From the NCBI GenBank assembly GCA_026397725.1, contig JAPLUI010000252.1, positions 1 to 53,714 on the forward strand: 53,714 nt of DNA, written 5' to 3'. Position numbers and translations under genes: made by a program. Shown in pieces: positions 1-8,396 of this stretch. The notes beneath the pieces were generated by a model that was given only the letters and a program-made list of their open reading frames with translations, searched no databases and was not told the origin of the DNA. Every line of letters starts with the position of its first letter. Position 1 is the first letter of the stretch. This DNA is from Verrucomicrobiota bacterium. Its GTDB lineage: Bacteria; Verrucomicrobiota; Verrucomicrobiia; Verrucomicrobiales; Akkermansiaceae.

Positions 1-277
1 AAACATGCGCGTGCGCGCGTGCGAGTCAAGAATTATTTATTGCGCACATGAAATATATTTCGAACCGGCAGAATCGTTGGAAAATCAACGGATTCCGAAT
101 TCAGCGGCCTCCGGCCGCGGGGCCTATGTCCAGAGATCTGGGTTCTAGCAACACGATCATCTTCGGTCATGGAATGGTGAATCACGGTCTCGGCCTGAAC
201 CACAACGACAGCAGCCAGGATCACACTTCCTGAGCTGGACCTTGAATCGACAAGGAATCGGGACGCCGGGATCCTGG
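1..277. other. Intergenic sequence at window edge
   Basis: No gene can be supported here. The first 25 bases contain an alternating purine-pyrimidine run (catgcgcgtgcgcgcgtgcg, positions 4-23), and the rest shows short open frames with no recognisable protein. It leads into the dispersed repeat that starts at about 278. Confidence 0.5.
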
Positions 278-668
278 TGACGGGCCGGACGATGGTCCGG
301 CCGCAGCACGCGCCGGGATTGAGCCACAGCGGTGTGGCGCTGCGCTTCCCACCGCACTCCATACATTCACCGCATATGCGCGAGCCAAAGTCTGGAGTGC
401 GGTGGGAAGGGCACAGCCCGCCACCCCGCTATGGCTAAACCGTTAGATCCGCGGGGTTCCCAGGAGGCACGCCGAAGATTTCAACATTCAACATTCAACT
501 TCCAACATTCAACTTCCAACATTCAACTTCCAACATTCCATGATCAAGAGCAAGACATGACACTGCATCGGCACTGCTGCCACCCGCAAACCCATGCGCG
601 GATGAGTTACGAATTCGTCTGAAACGCCAACAAGTGCCAACTCATTTTCCGCCGGGATCAGGCACCGT
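278..668. repeat. Dispersed hairpin repeat family, composite copy
   Basis: Positions 278-365 match the right arm of the repeats at 17529-17785 and 17817-18066 (gacgggccggacgatggtcc through ccaccgcactccata). Positions 392-477 match their left arm. The two arms are imperfect reverse complements, so a full unit can fold into a long hairpin. From 478 the element continues with tandem 'aacattcaacttcc' units and then about 130 bp that recur inverted at 30165-30316. It looks like a patchwork of modules shared by several intergenic sites. Confidence 0.75.
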
Positions 669-718
669 GAGATTGGTCTTGCCATGATCCGCGCCTGGCG
701 CTAAATCCGGCTCCGGCG

Positions 719-1363
719 ATGGTGACCAAGCTCATACTCACATTGACATTGTTGCTAGGCGGACAGGCCTGCATGCTGGCGGAAAGTGCGGGCGACGGGT
801 TGCCGGCGGTTTTCCGCACCTGGCTTGCGGCGCGGCAGACCGCGCCGGACCTGCGGGTGGAGTTCAGCCTCACCAAGACCCTGCCAACCTTGAAGGAACC
901 GGTGAAAGCAACCGGGCGGTTCTGGAAGTTCGCTGATGGTCGCTTCCGCTGGGAAACCGGCCGGCCCGCAGCTTCGGCGCTGGTGTTTGACGGCGTCGCC
1001 CTGCAGAGCTGGGAAGTGGCGGAAAACCAATGGCGGAAACTCAATCCTGGCAACCACAGCATGCGCCTGTGGATGGATTTGCTGGGTGGCCAGAACCTGA
1101 CATCCGAGGGCCTGACCAAGGATTTCCTGATCACCGCAGCCGCCGTGAAGCCGCCGCTGGCAAGCGTGATTCTCGAACCGAAATCGAAACGCGAGCGCAA
1201 GGCCGTGCCGCAGATCGAATTGAAATTCAACACCGCGGAGCAGCGCCTGGTGCAATTGTTAGTCCGCCAGGGCGATGGCGGCAGCCAGACGATGGACTTT
1301 GGCGAACCCACCCGGATGACGGCGGCGGACCGGGCCGTGGTGCTGCCGGCAGCGCCCAAATAG
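719..1363 (+). CDS. LolA-like outer membrane lipoprotein carrier
   Basis: The 214-residue product has an N-terminal signal peptide (MVTKLILTLTLLLGGQACML), then a LolA-type fold signature: short beta strands such as FWKFADGRFRWE around residue 63, and a C-terminal part rich in beta strands. LolA proteins bind lipids or lipoproteins in the periplasm. A LolA homologue is a regular member of aryl-polyene and related lipid clusters, which fits the genes that follow. It opens the plus-strand block; the ketoreductase starts 18 bases after its stop. Function as a carrier of the cluster product is inferred from context. Dedicated lipoprotein transport is an alternative. Confidence 0.7.
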   Translation: MVTKLILTLTLLLGGQACMLAESAGDGLPAVFRTWLAARQTAPDLRVEFSLTKTLPTLKEPVKATGRFWKFADGRFRWETGRPAASALVFDGVALQSWEVAENQWRKLNPGNHSMRLWMDLLGGQNLTSEGLTKDFLITAAAVKPPLASVILEPKSKRERKAVPQIELKFNTAEQRLVQLLVRQGDGGSQTMDFGEPTRMTAADRAVVLPAAPK

Positions 1364-1380
1364 AAGATGTCAGAGCGTGC

Positions 1381-2121
1381 ATGAACGAGCCCTCACCAGT
1401 GAGTTCGGTGTTGGTCACCGGGGCGAACGGCAGCATCGGCTTGGCCTGTGCCCGCATGTTTCTGCAAAGTTGGCCCGGCGCGAGGGTCTATCTGGGCTGC
1501 CGTGCCGCACGCGTGCAGGCGGCGGAGTTGGCGGCGGAGTTTGCGGGACGTTGTGAACTGGTCTCACTGGAGGTCACCGATGCCGAGTCATGGGCGGCGG
1601 TGGTGCAGCGGATTGTGGCCGCCAGCGGACGGCTCGATGTGCTGGTCAACAATGCCGGCCAACACCGCGATGCGTTGCTGGCAACCATGCCGCTGGAGGA
1701 TTGGCATGCAGTGCTGGCCACCAATCTAACCGGCACGTTCCTGGGTTGCCGGGCGGTCGTCCGCACGATGCTGGCACAACGCCACGGACGCATCATCAAC
1801 ATCGCCTCGCTCAGCGCCTTGCTGGCCCCGGCCGGGCAGACGAACTACGCCGCCGCCAAGGCCGGCGTGGTCGCCTTGACCCAAGCCCTGGCCAAGGAAG
1901 TGGCGCGGGCGGGCATCACGGTCAATGCGCTCTGCCCGGGTTATGTGATGACCGCAGCCCTGGCGCAGGACCCCGCCCAAGTGGCCGAGTTGGCAAAACG
2001 CGTGCCGGCCCGGCGCTTGGGACGGCCCGAGGAGGTGGCTGCCGCCGTGCGCTATCTGGCCGGACCGGATGCCGCGTACACCACCGGGGCGGTGCTCAAG
2101 CTGGATGGCGGGATTTTTTGA
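1381..2121 (+). CDS. 3-oxoacyl-ACP reductase (FabG-like SDR)
   Basis: This 246-residue short-chain dehydrogenase has the NADP-binding motif TGANGSIG near the N-terminus, the NNAG motif near residue 87 and the catalytic set Ser143, Tyr156 and Lys160 (YAAAK). It ends with the usual LDGG-containing tail. FabG-type enzymes reduce beta-ketoacyl-ACP to beta-hydroxyacyl-ACP. Its place between a LolA-like gene and a dedicated acyl carrier protein suggests a pathway-specific ketoreductase and not the housekeeping one. A longer open frame upstream in the same frame was not used because it overlaps the lolA-like gene. Confidence 0.85.
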   Translation: MNEPSPVSSVLVTGANGSIGLACARMFLQSWPGARVYLGCRAARVQAAELAAEFAGRCELVSLEVTDAESWAAVVQRIVAASGRLDVLVNNAGQHRDALLATMPLEDWHAVLATNLTGTFLGCRAVVRTMLAQRHGRIINIASLSALLAPAGQTNYAAAKAGVVALTQALAKEVARAGITVNALCPGYVMTAALAQDPAQVAELAKRVPARRLGRPEEVAAAVRYLAGPDAAYTTGAVLKLDGGIF

Positions 2122-2201
2122 CCTGAAGAAATGATTGCCTTGGGACGCCAAGGTCCGCATCATCCCGCCCGCTGGATTGCACCAAGAATCACCCATCTCC
2201 C

Positions 2202-2456
2202 ATGAGCGACGATCTGCATGCCCGAATCAAAACAGTAATGGTGGAAGAGCTGATGCTTCAGGTTCAACCTGAGGCCATCGGCGATGCAACCCCCATCTTC
2301 GGCCCCGACGGCCTGGGACTCGATTCGGTCGATGTGCTGCAACTCGTGATCGCCCTGGAAAAAAACTTCGGGTTGAAAATCACCGAGGGCGATGCCGCGA
2401 AAGAGATTTTGAAGAATGTGAGCACCATCGCAGACGCGATCCGGGCGCTGGCGTGA
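2202..2456 (+). CDS. Acyl carrier protein
   Basis: The 84-residue acidic protein carries the phosphopantetheine site GLDSVDVLQL with Ser42 as the attachment residue, followed by the helix pattern typical of ACPs. It would hold the growing acyl chain for the ketosynthase, reductase and dehydratase of this cluster. It lies 80 bases after the ketoreductase gene and 38 bases before the membrane protein gene, in the same orientation. Confidence 0.9.
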   Translation: MSDDLHARIKTVMVEELMLQVQPEAIGDATPIFGPDGLGLDSVDVLQLVIALEKNFGLKITEGDAAKEILKNVSTIADAIRALA

Positions 2457-2494
2457 ATGGCTGGCCTTGAACCCTGCGCCAGAGGAGTGCTGCA

Positions 2495-3415
2495 ATGACC
2501 GCAAGAACCCGCATCACATGGCTGCTCCGCTGGCTGGTGAGCGCGGGCTTGTTGGCATGGATTCTAACCCGTCCGGAAGTGGGACGGCTGGGACCGGAGT
2601 GGCAGCGCTTGAATCTCGTCTGGTTGCTGGCCGGCTTGCTGTGTGCGGGGCTCTCGCTGGCCCTCGGTGCATGGCGCTGGCAGGCATGTTTGCAGGCCCT
2701 GGGCCTGGACCTGCCGTTAGGGCGGCTGTTCAAAGTGACCTTGGCGGCGGCGGCGGCGGGCGGCGTTTCGTTCGGCGCGCTGGGCACCGATCTCGCCAGG
2801 GTGCTGCTGGCCGGATCTCAGTGGCCCGGACGCCGCGGGCGGATTCTATCCTCCTTGGCGCTGGATCATGCCAGCGCCCTGCCCTGGGTGGTGCTCATGG
2901 TGCTGGCGGCGGTGCTCGCGCACGGCACCATGCCGGTGATGCTCACCGCCGGGGTGTGGCTCGTGCTCGGCGTCGTTGGCGCGGTGGCGGTGGCGACGGC
3001 GGTGGTCAGTTGGAGGTTCAGGCGGTTTCACCTGGAGATCATGCAGGTGCTGGCGGACCGGGCGACGTGGGGTGGCTTCATGCTCGCGATGTGGCGCTCG
3101 GTGCCGGTGTGGCTGGCGTACTGTGGCATCTATTATTGTGCCGCACGGGCCTTCGGGGTGGTGGTGCCGATGGCGGGCTTTGCCGGAGTGATCGCCATCG
3201 CGGATGGCGTGGCCTCATTGCCGGTGACCATCGCCGGACTCGGGGTGCGGGAACAGGCGTTTCAAACATTGCTCGGCAATTGGTACGGCGTGCCGCCGCC
3301 CGCCGCCGTGGCACTTTCCCTAACTGGGTTTTCGCTGACCCTGGGGTGGGCCGCGCTGGGCGCGCTTTGCATCGGCGGCAGACCGCTCAACCCGGAACCC
3401 ACCGTCATCCCGTGA
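2495..3415 (+). CDS. Flippase-like membrane protein (lysylphosphatidylglycerol synthase TM family, UPF0104)
   Basis: This 306-residue protein is almost entirely hydrophobic helices and carries the pattern of the UPF0104/AglD2 family, including the late segment SLPVTIAGLGVREQAF, which matches the conserved family motif (P.t.gGlGvrE). Relatives include the membrane half of MprF and proteins in glycolipid and hopanoid loci. A GAGGAG sequence about 10 bases upstream supports the ATG at 2495. The stop overlaps the start of the next gene (GTGA), which points to translational coupling. The substrate is not known; flipping or moving a lipid intermediate is an inference. Confidence 0.75.
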   Translation: MTARTRITWLLRWLVSAGLLAWILTRPEVGRLGPEWQRLNLVWLLAGLLCAGLSLALGAWRWQACLQALGLDLPLGRLFKVTLAAAAAGGVSFGALGTDLARVLLAGSQWPGRRGRILSSLALDHASALPWVVLMVLAAVLAHGTMPVMLTAGVWLVLGVVGAVAVATAVVSWRFRRFHLEIMQVLADRATWGGFMLAMWRSVPVWLAYCGIYYCAARAFGVVVPMAGFAGVIAIADGVASLPVTIAGLGVREQAFQTLLGNWYGVPPPAAVALSLTGFSLTLGWAALGALCIGGRPLNPEPTVIP

Positions 3416-4875
3416 AATCCAACCACCCAGCGCCGGCCAGGATTCTGTTGGTGAACTTCAACACCTATGACCAACCGTATCCGGTCTATCCGATCGGGCT
3501 GGCCTATATCGAAGGTGCCTTGCGTGCCGACGGGCATTCGATAGAAGTGTGGGATGTGCTGCCGCCCGGGGAGTCTCTGGAGCAGGCGGCAGCCAGGTTC
3601 CAGCCGGATTTCATCGGCATCTCGATGCGCAACGTGGACAATGCCCAGGCGCACAACCCGCGCTCGTTCACCGGTGATTTGCTGGCCTGTGTGGCAAAAC
3701 TGCGGGCGGTGTCAGCGGCACCGTTGATTCTGGGTGGCAGCGGGTTTTCGCTTTTTCCGGAGGAAATCCACCGACTGTCCGGGGTGGAGTTTGGAATTGT
3801 GGGTGAAGGGGAGACGGCCATTCGCCGCTTGGTGCGAACCCTGCGCGGCGGCGGCGGCACCTTGGCTGAGATTGGCGGTTTGTTGTTCCGCAATGGCGAC
3901 GGCGCCACGGTGCGGGTGCCCGCGCTCAAGGCCGAGCTTGGCTTCGCCGGACTGCCCCACCATGAGCCGGCACGCCTGCAGGCGTATGCCAACGAAGGTT
4001 CGCCCATGGGCCTGCAAACCCAGCGGGGTTGCCCGTTGAAGTGTTGTTACTGCACCTATCCATTGATCGAGGGTCAACGCAGCCGGTTCCGCTCAGGGGA
4101 GGAGGTGGCTGCGGAAATGGCGCGGATGGCGGCGGGTGGCGTGCGGCAGGTGTTCTTCGTGGATTCGGTGTTCAACACCAGCAACCGGCATGTGACGGAA
4201 GTGTGCGAGGCCGTGTTGCGGGCTGGCGTCAAACTCAACTGGGATTGCTTTCTGCGGCCCCGCCAGGGCCTCACCCGCGAGCTGCTGGAGTTGATGCAAC
4301 GCGCCGGGCTCACTCACATCGAGTTCGGATCGGATAGTTTTTCCACTCCGGTGTTGCGGCGCTATGGCAAAAGTTTTGATTTCGAGGAAATCCGGCGGGC
4401 CAGCGAATTGGCCAGCGAGTTGAAGATTCGTTACACGCATTTCATCATCTTCGGTGGTCCCGGCGAAACCCCGGCATCCATGGAGGAAACCATCGCCCGG
4501 GCCGCAGCCCTGCCCCAGGCCTTGTTCTTTGCCACCATCGGCATGCGGGTGTACCCCGGCACCCCGCTGTGGCACCTGGTCACCCGGCAGCGGCCGGCCG
4601 ACGTGGCCGCCGACTATCTGTTAGAGCCGCGGTTCTATCTGGAGCCGCCGCTGACGGTGGACGGCATTCACACCCGGCTCAAGCAGGTGCAGCAAAGTGC
4701 CAGCAACTGGGCGGTGGGCGATCCCCCGGCGGCCTTTGTCGAAACCCTGGCCAAGCTCCGCCGCCGCGGCAAGGGGGTCAACATGTGGGAATATGTGGAA
4801 ATCATGCAACGCCTTGGAACCGGCCTGCAAGGGACACGCCCCGCCGCGTCCGCCAACCCTGACATCCGGCCATGA
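3412..4875 (+). CDS. B12-binding radical SAM protein
   Basis: The 487-residue protein starts at a GTG that overlaps the previous stop by four bases. Residues 5-140 look like a cobalamin-binding Rossmann domain (ILLVNFNTYDQPYPVYPIGL and the later GGSGFSLFPEEI). The radical SAM core follows, with the iron-sulfur motif Cys207-x3-Cys211-x2-Cys214 (CPLKCCYC), and GGPGET near residue 348. Family members methylate or rearrange unactivated carbons, for example in hopanoid, bacteriochlorophyll and ladderane-associated loci. The reaction here is unknown. The gene is coupled by overlaps to its neighbours on both sides. Confidence 0.85.
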   Translation: MKSNHPAPARILLVNFNTYDQPYPVYPIGLAYIEGALRADGHSIEVWDVLPPGESLEQAAARFQPDFIGISMRNVDNAQAHNPRSFTGDLLACVAKLRAVSAAPLILGGSGFSLFPEEIHRLSGVEFGIVGEGETAIRRLVRTLRGGGGTLAEIGGLLFRNGDGATVRVPALKAELGFAGLPHHEPARLQAYANEGSPMGLQTQRGCPLKCCYCTYPLIEGQRSRFRSGEEVAAEMARMAAGGVRQVFFVDSVFNTSNRHVTEVCEAVLRAGVKLNWDCFLRPRQGLTRELLELMQRAGLTHIEFGSDSFSTPVLRRYGKSFDFEEIRRASELASELKIRYTHFIIFGGPGETPASMEETIARAAALPQALFFATIGMRVYPGTPLWHLVTRQRPADVAADYLLEPRFYLEPPLTVDGIHTRLKQVQQSASNWAVGDPPAAFVETLAKLRRRGKGVNMWEYVEIMQRLGTGLQGTRPAASANPDIRP

Positions 4876-5621
4876 CGCAAGATCGCTTGGGAGTGGTGCG
4901 CCTGACGCTCGTGACCTTGACGAGCATCCTCTTCTGGTCTTGCAGCGCGCTGGTGTTCCTGCTGATGGGGCTGCTGCTGTGGCCCTTGCGGCGGTATCCG
5001 GGAGTGCAACGGTTCGGCCAGCGCTGGTTGAAGCGGGCATTCACCGGCTATGTGCAGGTGCTTGGCGGCTTTGGCATCGCGACGTGTGACTATAGCGGCT
5101 TTGAAAAGCTGCAGCGGCAGGCGGGCGGCTATATTGTGGCGCCGAATCATCCGGCGATGTGGGATGTGGTGTTCTTGTTGAGCAAGCTGGAACCCATGAC
5201 CTGTATCTTCAAGGCCAGCTTGATCCGCAATCCGTTGTTTTCCGGCGGCGCGATGCTGGCCGGCCTGATCCCGAACGCGCCGGCCATCCGCATGGTCAAA
5301 CGCGCCGTGGAAGTGTTGGGCCTGGGTGGCCGGGTGTTGTTTTTTCCCGAGGGGACGCGCACCCGCAGATCCGAGGGCGTCCTCAATCCGCTGCAAGGCA
5401 GCATGGGCCTGGTGGCCAAACACTCGCAGCTTCCGGTCTGGCCGGTGCTGGTGCAAACCGACAGCGCTTATCTATCAAAAGGGTGGCCGGTGTGGCGGCT
5501 GCCGCGCCGGAAAACCCACCTCCGCATGCGCGTGGGCGAGCCGGTGATTTGTGGTGTTGATGAATCCGTGAGTGATTTCAACGAGCGCTTGCGGGCAATC
5601 TATCTCAAATCCCTCGAATGA
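4872..5621 (+). CDS. PlsC-like 1-acylglycerol-3-phosphate acyltransferase
   Basis: The 249-residue membrane-anchored protein has an N-terminal hydrophobic segment (residues 12-38), the acyltransferase motif NHPAMWD (His93 and Asp98, an HX4D box) and FPEGTRTR around residue 158. These are the PlsC-family catalytic and substrate-binding blocks. It overlaps both neighbours by ATGA. It probably transfers the cluster's acyl chain to a glycerol or sugar acceptor. It is one of three acyltransferases in the region, with 10782-11723 and 16765-17370. Confidence 0.85.
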   Translation: MTQDRLGVVRLTLVTLTSILFWSCSALVFLLMGLLLWPLRRYPGVQRFGQRWLKRAFTGYVQVLGGFGIATCDYSGFEKLQRQAGGYIVAPNHPAMWDVVFLLSKLEPMTCIFKASLIRNPLFSGGAMLAGLIPNAPAIRMVKRAVEVLGLGGRVLFFPEGTRTRRSEGVLNPLQGSMGLVAKHSQLPVWPVLVQTDSAYLSKGWPVWRLPRRKTHLRMRVGEPVICGVDESVSDFNERLRAIYLKSLE

Positions 5622-6409
5622 AACTCCTGGTGCTCATTCCGTCCTATAACAGCGGCGCGGAACTGTTGACGCGCACGGTGCAAGCGGCCCTCAAGCATTG
5701 GCCGGACGTGTGGGTGGTCATCGATGGCAGCCGCGATGACAGCACGGCGGCAGTCAGGTGCCTGGCCGCTGGCCAGCCCCACCTGCGGGTTCTGGAGTTG
5801 GCGACCAATCAAGGCAAGGGCGCGGCGGTCCTGCATGGTGCCAGGCTGGCGCAGGTTGCGGGCTTCACCCATCTCCTGACCATGGACGCGGATGGCCAGC
5901 ATCCTGCGGATTTCATTCCACGCTTTGCCGACCTGGCCGCAGCCCATGGCGGGGCGGCGGTGTTTGGGGCCCCGGTCTTCGGACCGGAAGCACCGGCCCT
6001 GCGGATTCAGGGCCGCAAGGTATCTAACGGTTGGGCGGCGCTGGAAACCCTGGGCTGGGGGCTGGGCGATTCGCTGTTCGGAATGCGCGTCTATCCGCTC
6101 AAGGCTTTGTTGCGTGCCGCAGCCTCAACCCGCTGGGCGCGGCGCTTCGATTTTGATCCGGAGATGGCGGTGCGCCTGGCGTGGGCCGGGGTGCCGATCG
6201 CGGTGCTGCCGACGCCGGTGCGCTACCTAACATCCGCCGAGGGTGGGGTCTCGCAGTTCCGTTACATGCGCGACAACCTCCTGCTCACATGGATGCACAT
6301 GCGCTTGTGTTGCGGGTTTCTGCTACGCCTGCCGCAGTTGCTCTGGCGGCTCGCCGCAGGCGGCAATCCCGGGAAAACATCCCTAACCGAAGGCACGCCT
6401 GACCGGTAG
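5618..6409 (+). CDS. Family 2 glycosyltransferase
   Basis: The 263-residue GT-A protein opens with LLVLIPSYNSG, contains the nucleotide-sugar motif DGSRDDS near residue 37 and the metal-binding MDADGQHP with Asp90 and Asp92. It resembles dolichyl-phosphate-mannose-synthase-like GT2 enzymes that transfer one sugar to a lipid. It is the last gene of the plus-strand block and starts inside the acyltransferase stop codon. The sugar and acceptor cannot be told from sequence. Confidence 0.85.
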   Translation: MKLLVLIPSYNSGAELLTRTVQAALKHWPDVWVVIDGSRDDSTAAVRCLAAGQPHLRVLELATNQGKGAAVLHGARLAQVAGFTHLLTMDADGQHPADFIPRFADLAAAHGGAAVFGAPVFGPEAPALRIQGRKVSNGWAALETLGWGLGDSLFGMRVYPLKALLRAAASTRWARRFDFDPEMAVRLAWAGVPIAVLPTPVRYLTSAEGGVSQFRYMRDNLLLTWMHMRLCCGFLLRLPQLLWRLAAGGNPGKTSLTEGTPDR

Positions 6410-6571
6410 GCCGTGGCGGCAAACCGGTAGGCCGGGGCGGCAAATCGGGCGTGGCGGCCTCGCCGCGCCCTGATTTCCCACGCGGGTGAAGCCGCCCATG
6501 CTCGGCCCACGCACCGCGCATCAGCACCGCCCATCCGGGCGGATCACTGGGCGGCCCGAGGCCGTGCCGCC
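6410..6571. repeat. GC-rich intergenic repeats between convergent genes
   Basis: A 21-22 bp unit (accggtaggccgtggcggca) is repeated twice in tandem at 6404-6445, and a partly complementary copy (ggccgtgccgccctacc) sits at 6561-6577. Between them are several short palindromes around 6445-6470 and 6525-6555. The block lies between two converging genes and may act as a two-way terminator. Confidence 0.5.
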
Positions 6572-7900
6572 CTACCCTTGTTGCGCGAGCCATTGTTCCC
6601 GCCAGCGGGCGCGGGAGATTTTGCCGCGGGCATCGGGCTCAAGATCATCGCACTGCCACCAATGGCGGGGCAGGTAGGTGGTGGGCAGCTCGCCGAGGGC
6701 ACTCTTGAGGAGGTTCAAATCGGTGCCGGGCTCCAGCTTCACGCAGGCCACCACATCCTCGACGCGGATCGCATTCGGACTCGGCACGCCGAAGACCACA
6801 CAGCCCCGCACGCCGGCAACCCGTTGCAGCACCTCCTCTAACACCGCCGGAGCCAACTTGTGCCCGGCCACGCTGATGCAATCACCAGCCCTGCCTAACA
6901 AATGCACCGCCCCTTGTCCGTCGAGCCGGGCCAAGTCCTGCGACAGCCAGGTGCCGCCGCCAGGACCGCCAGCGGTGGCTGTCGATGGGTCCGGGTGCAG
7001 ATAGCCATCGGCCACTGCGGCGGAGGTGATTTGCAAGCAGCCGCTAGCCGGATCCAGCGCGAGGGTCACCCCGGCCATCGGGGTGCCGACGAGGGTGGCC
7101 TGGTCGCGGGGCGAATCCGTGCGATCATAAGCGATGCCCCCGCACTCGCTGCTGCCGTAAAAGTTGTGGATTTTCAGGCCGGTGCGGGCGAACACGGCGG
7201 CTTCGAGCGCCACGGGCATGGGCGCGCCGGCGGAGATGGCCAGGCGGATGGGCGTGAAATCCAGGCTCACGCGGTCCCAGGCCTGCCACATGGCTGGCAC
7301 GGCGGGCAAGGTGAGCGGGCACGTGGTGCGCATGGCCCGGCGCAGGGTTTCCGGCAGCGGATTGTCTAACAGCAAAAGCGGCACCCCGTACAACAACAGC
7401 GGCAACACCAAACTGGAAAAGCCATAGGAATGCGCCATGGAAATCACCCCCAGATTCGGCCACTCCGTGCGCAAGCCCATGGTGGCCACGATCTGTGCCG
7501 CGTCCGCCGCCAGTTGCTCCGCGCGGAATTTCACCCAGCGTGGGGTGCCGGTGGAGCCGGAGGTGATCTTCAGATGGCACACGTCCGACCCTAGCAATTC
7601 CGGCGGCGGCGCTGGCATGCCGGTGCCATCATCGGGAACCAGCACCGTGCCATCGCGCCACGCCCGCAGCACATCTATCACCAACCCGAGCCCGCAGGCG
7701 GGCGCATGCAGCACCGCCGGGCTTGGCGGCGCATGTACTGCCAGCTCATGCAAGTCCGCAAACGACCACTCCCGCCCGCTGGCCACCTCGCGGACGGCAA
7801 GCGTGCCACCGCGAGCATTTGCCACGGTGCGCCAATGATGATAGAGCGGGTTTGCCAGCGGCGCGTTCATGTCGGCGATGTTGCCATCATCTTCGCCCAT
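6572..7900 (-). CDS. AMP-dependent acyl-ACP/CoA ligase
   Basis: This 442-residue ANL-superfamily enzyme has the P-loop ITSGSTGTPRWV near residue 114, the acceptor motif YGSSECGG, the later LGRAGDCISVAGHKL hinge block and the C-terminal ARGKISRAR with the catalytic lysine. It is shorter than common fatty acyl-CoA ligases (about 550 residues), as seen for ligases of aryl-polyene clusters. It would activate the starter or a fatty acid and load it onto the ACP. A GAGGGG sequence 6-11 bases upstream supports the start at 7900 over an ATG at 7870. It is transcribed away from the ketosynthase gene. Confidence 0.85.
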   Translation of the reverse strand: MGEDDGNIADMNAPLANPLYHHWRTVANARGGTLAVREVASGREWSFADLHELAVHAPPSPAVLHAPACGLGLVIDVLRAWRDGTVLVPDDGTGMPAPPPELLGSDVCHLKITSGSTGTPRWVKFRAEQLAADAAQIVATMGLRTEWPNLGVISMAHSYGFSSLVLPLLLYGVPLLLLDNPLPETLRRAMRTTCPLTLPAVPAMWQAWDRVSLDFTPIRLAISAGAPMPVALEAAVFARTGLKIHNFYGSSECGGIAYDRTDSPRDQATLVGTPMAGVTLALDPASGCLQITSAAVADGYLHPDPSTATAGGPGGGTWLSQDLARLDGQGAVHLLGRAGDCISVAGHKLAPAVLEEVLQRVAGVRGCVVFGVPSPNAIRVEDVVACVKLEPGTDLNLLKSALGELPTTYLPRHWWQCDDLEPDARGKISRARWREQWLAQQG

Positions 7901-8002
7901 GGCAACCCCTCACGGCGGATTTTTGCCGGCGACCGCTTGCTGGCCCTTGCGTTAGACGTGGAGGGCGGATTCCCAACCGCTGAACGCTGGCTCCATGCCC
8001 GC

Positions 8003-8241
8003 CAATCCGCCCGCCCCGTCCGACCCGTCCGACCCGGCCGACCCGCCCGACCCGCCCGACCCGTCCGACCCGTCCGACCCGTCCGACCCGTCCGACCCGT
8101 CCGACCCGCCCGACCCGCCCGACCCGTCCGACCCGTCCGACCCGCCCGACCCGTCCGACCCGTCCGACCCATCAGACCCGTCCGACCTGTCCGACCTGTC
8201 CGACCCGTCCGACCTGTCCGACCCGTCCGACCCGTCCGACC
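8003..8241. repeat. 9-bp minisatellite (gacccgtcc), about 26 copies
   Basis: A 9-base unit gacccgtcc and close variants (gacccgccc, gacctgtcc) repeats without a break for about 240 bases. All six frames stay open through it, giving Pro-Ser-Asp or Ser-Asp-Gly repeats, but there is no sign that it is translated. It lies in the 496-base gap between the divergent ligase and ketosynthase genes, so copy-number change could alter promoter spacing. A short run of the same kind of unit is found inside sucB at about 26920-26965. Confidence 0.9.
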
Positions 8242-8396
8242 CTGGTTCCTGCAAAACGGGGCTTTTCATTCGGGGCGGAAACGGGTGTAATGGCGAGGTC
8301 AGCACTTGAGCGCAGCACCGGGCGCTCTGGCTGACATCCGAAAGTCGCCGAATCCGCCCGCTTTACTGTCCTCCCGTTTTGCCAGCTTGTTGCCCC

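Noticed and set aside
2467..3411. Long N-terminal extension of the radical SAM protein
   Set aside because: The frame begins at a TTG, overlaps the flippase-like gene and is Gly-Arg-rich noise; the GTG at 3412 starts the B12 domain correctly.
4668..5456. 262-codon minus-strand open frame across the acyltransferase start
   Set aside because: It spans two plus-strand genes with strong motifs and has no family features.
8003..8241. CRISPR array
   Set aside because: The unit is 9 bp and continuous; there are no unique spacers and no cas genes.
7952..8309. Pro-Ser-Asp and Ser-Asp-Gly repeat proteins on both strands
   Set aside because: They are only the translation of the 9-bp minisatellite; all frames stay open and there is no start region or family.
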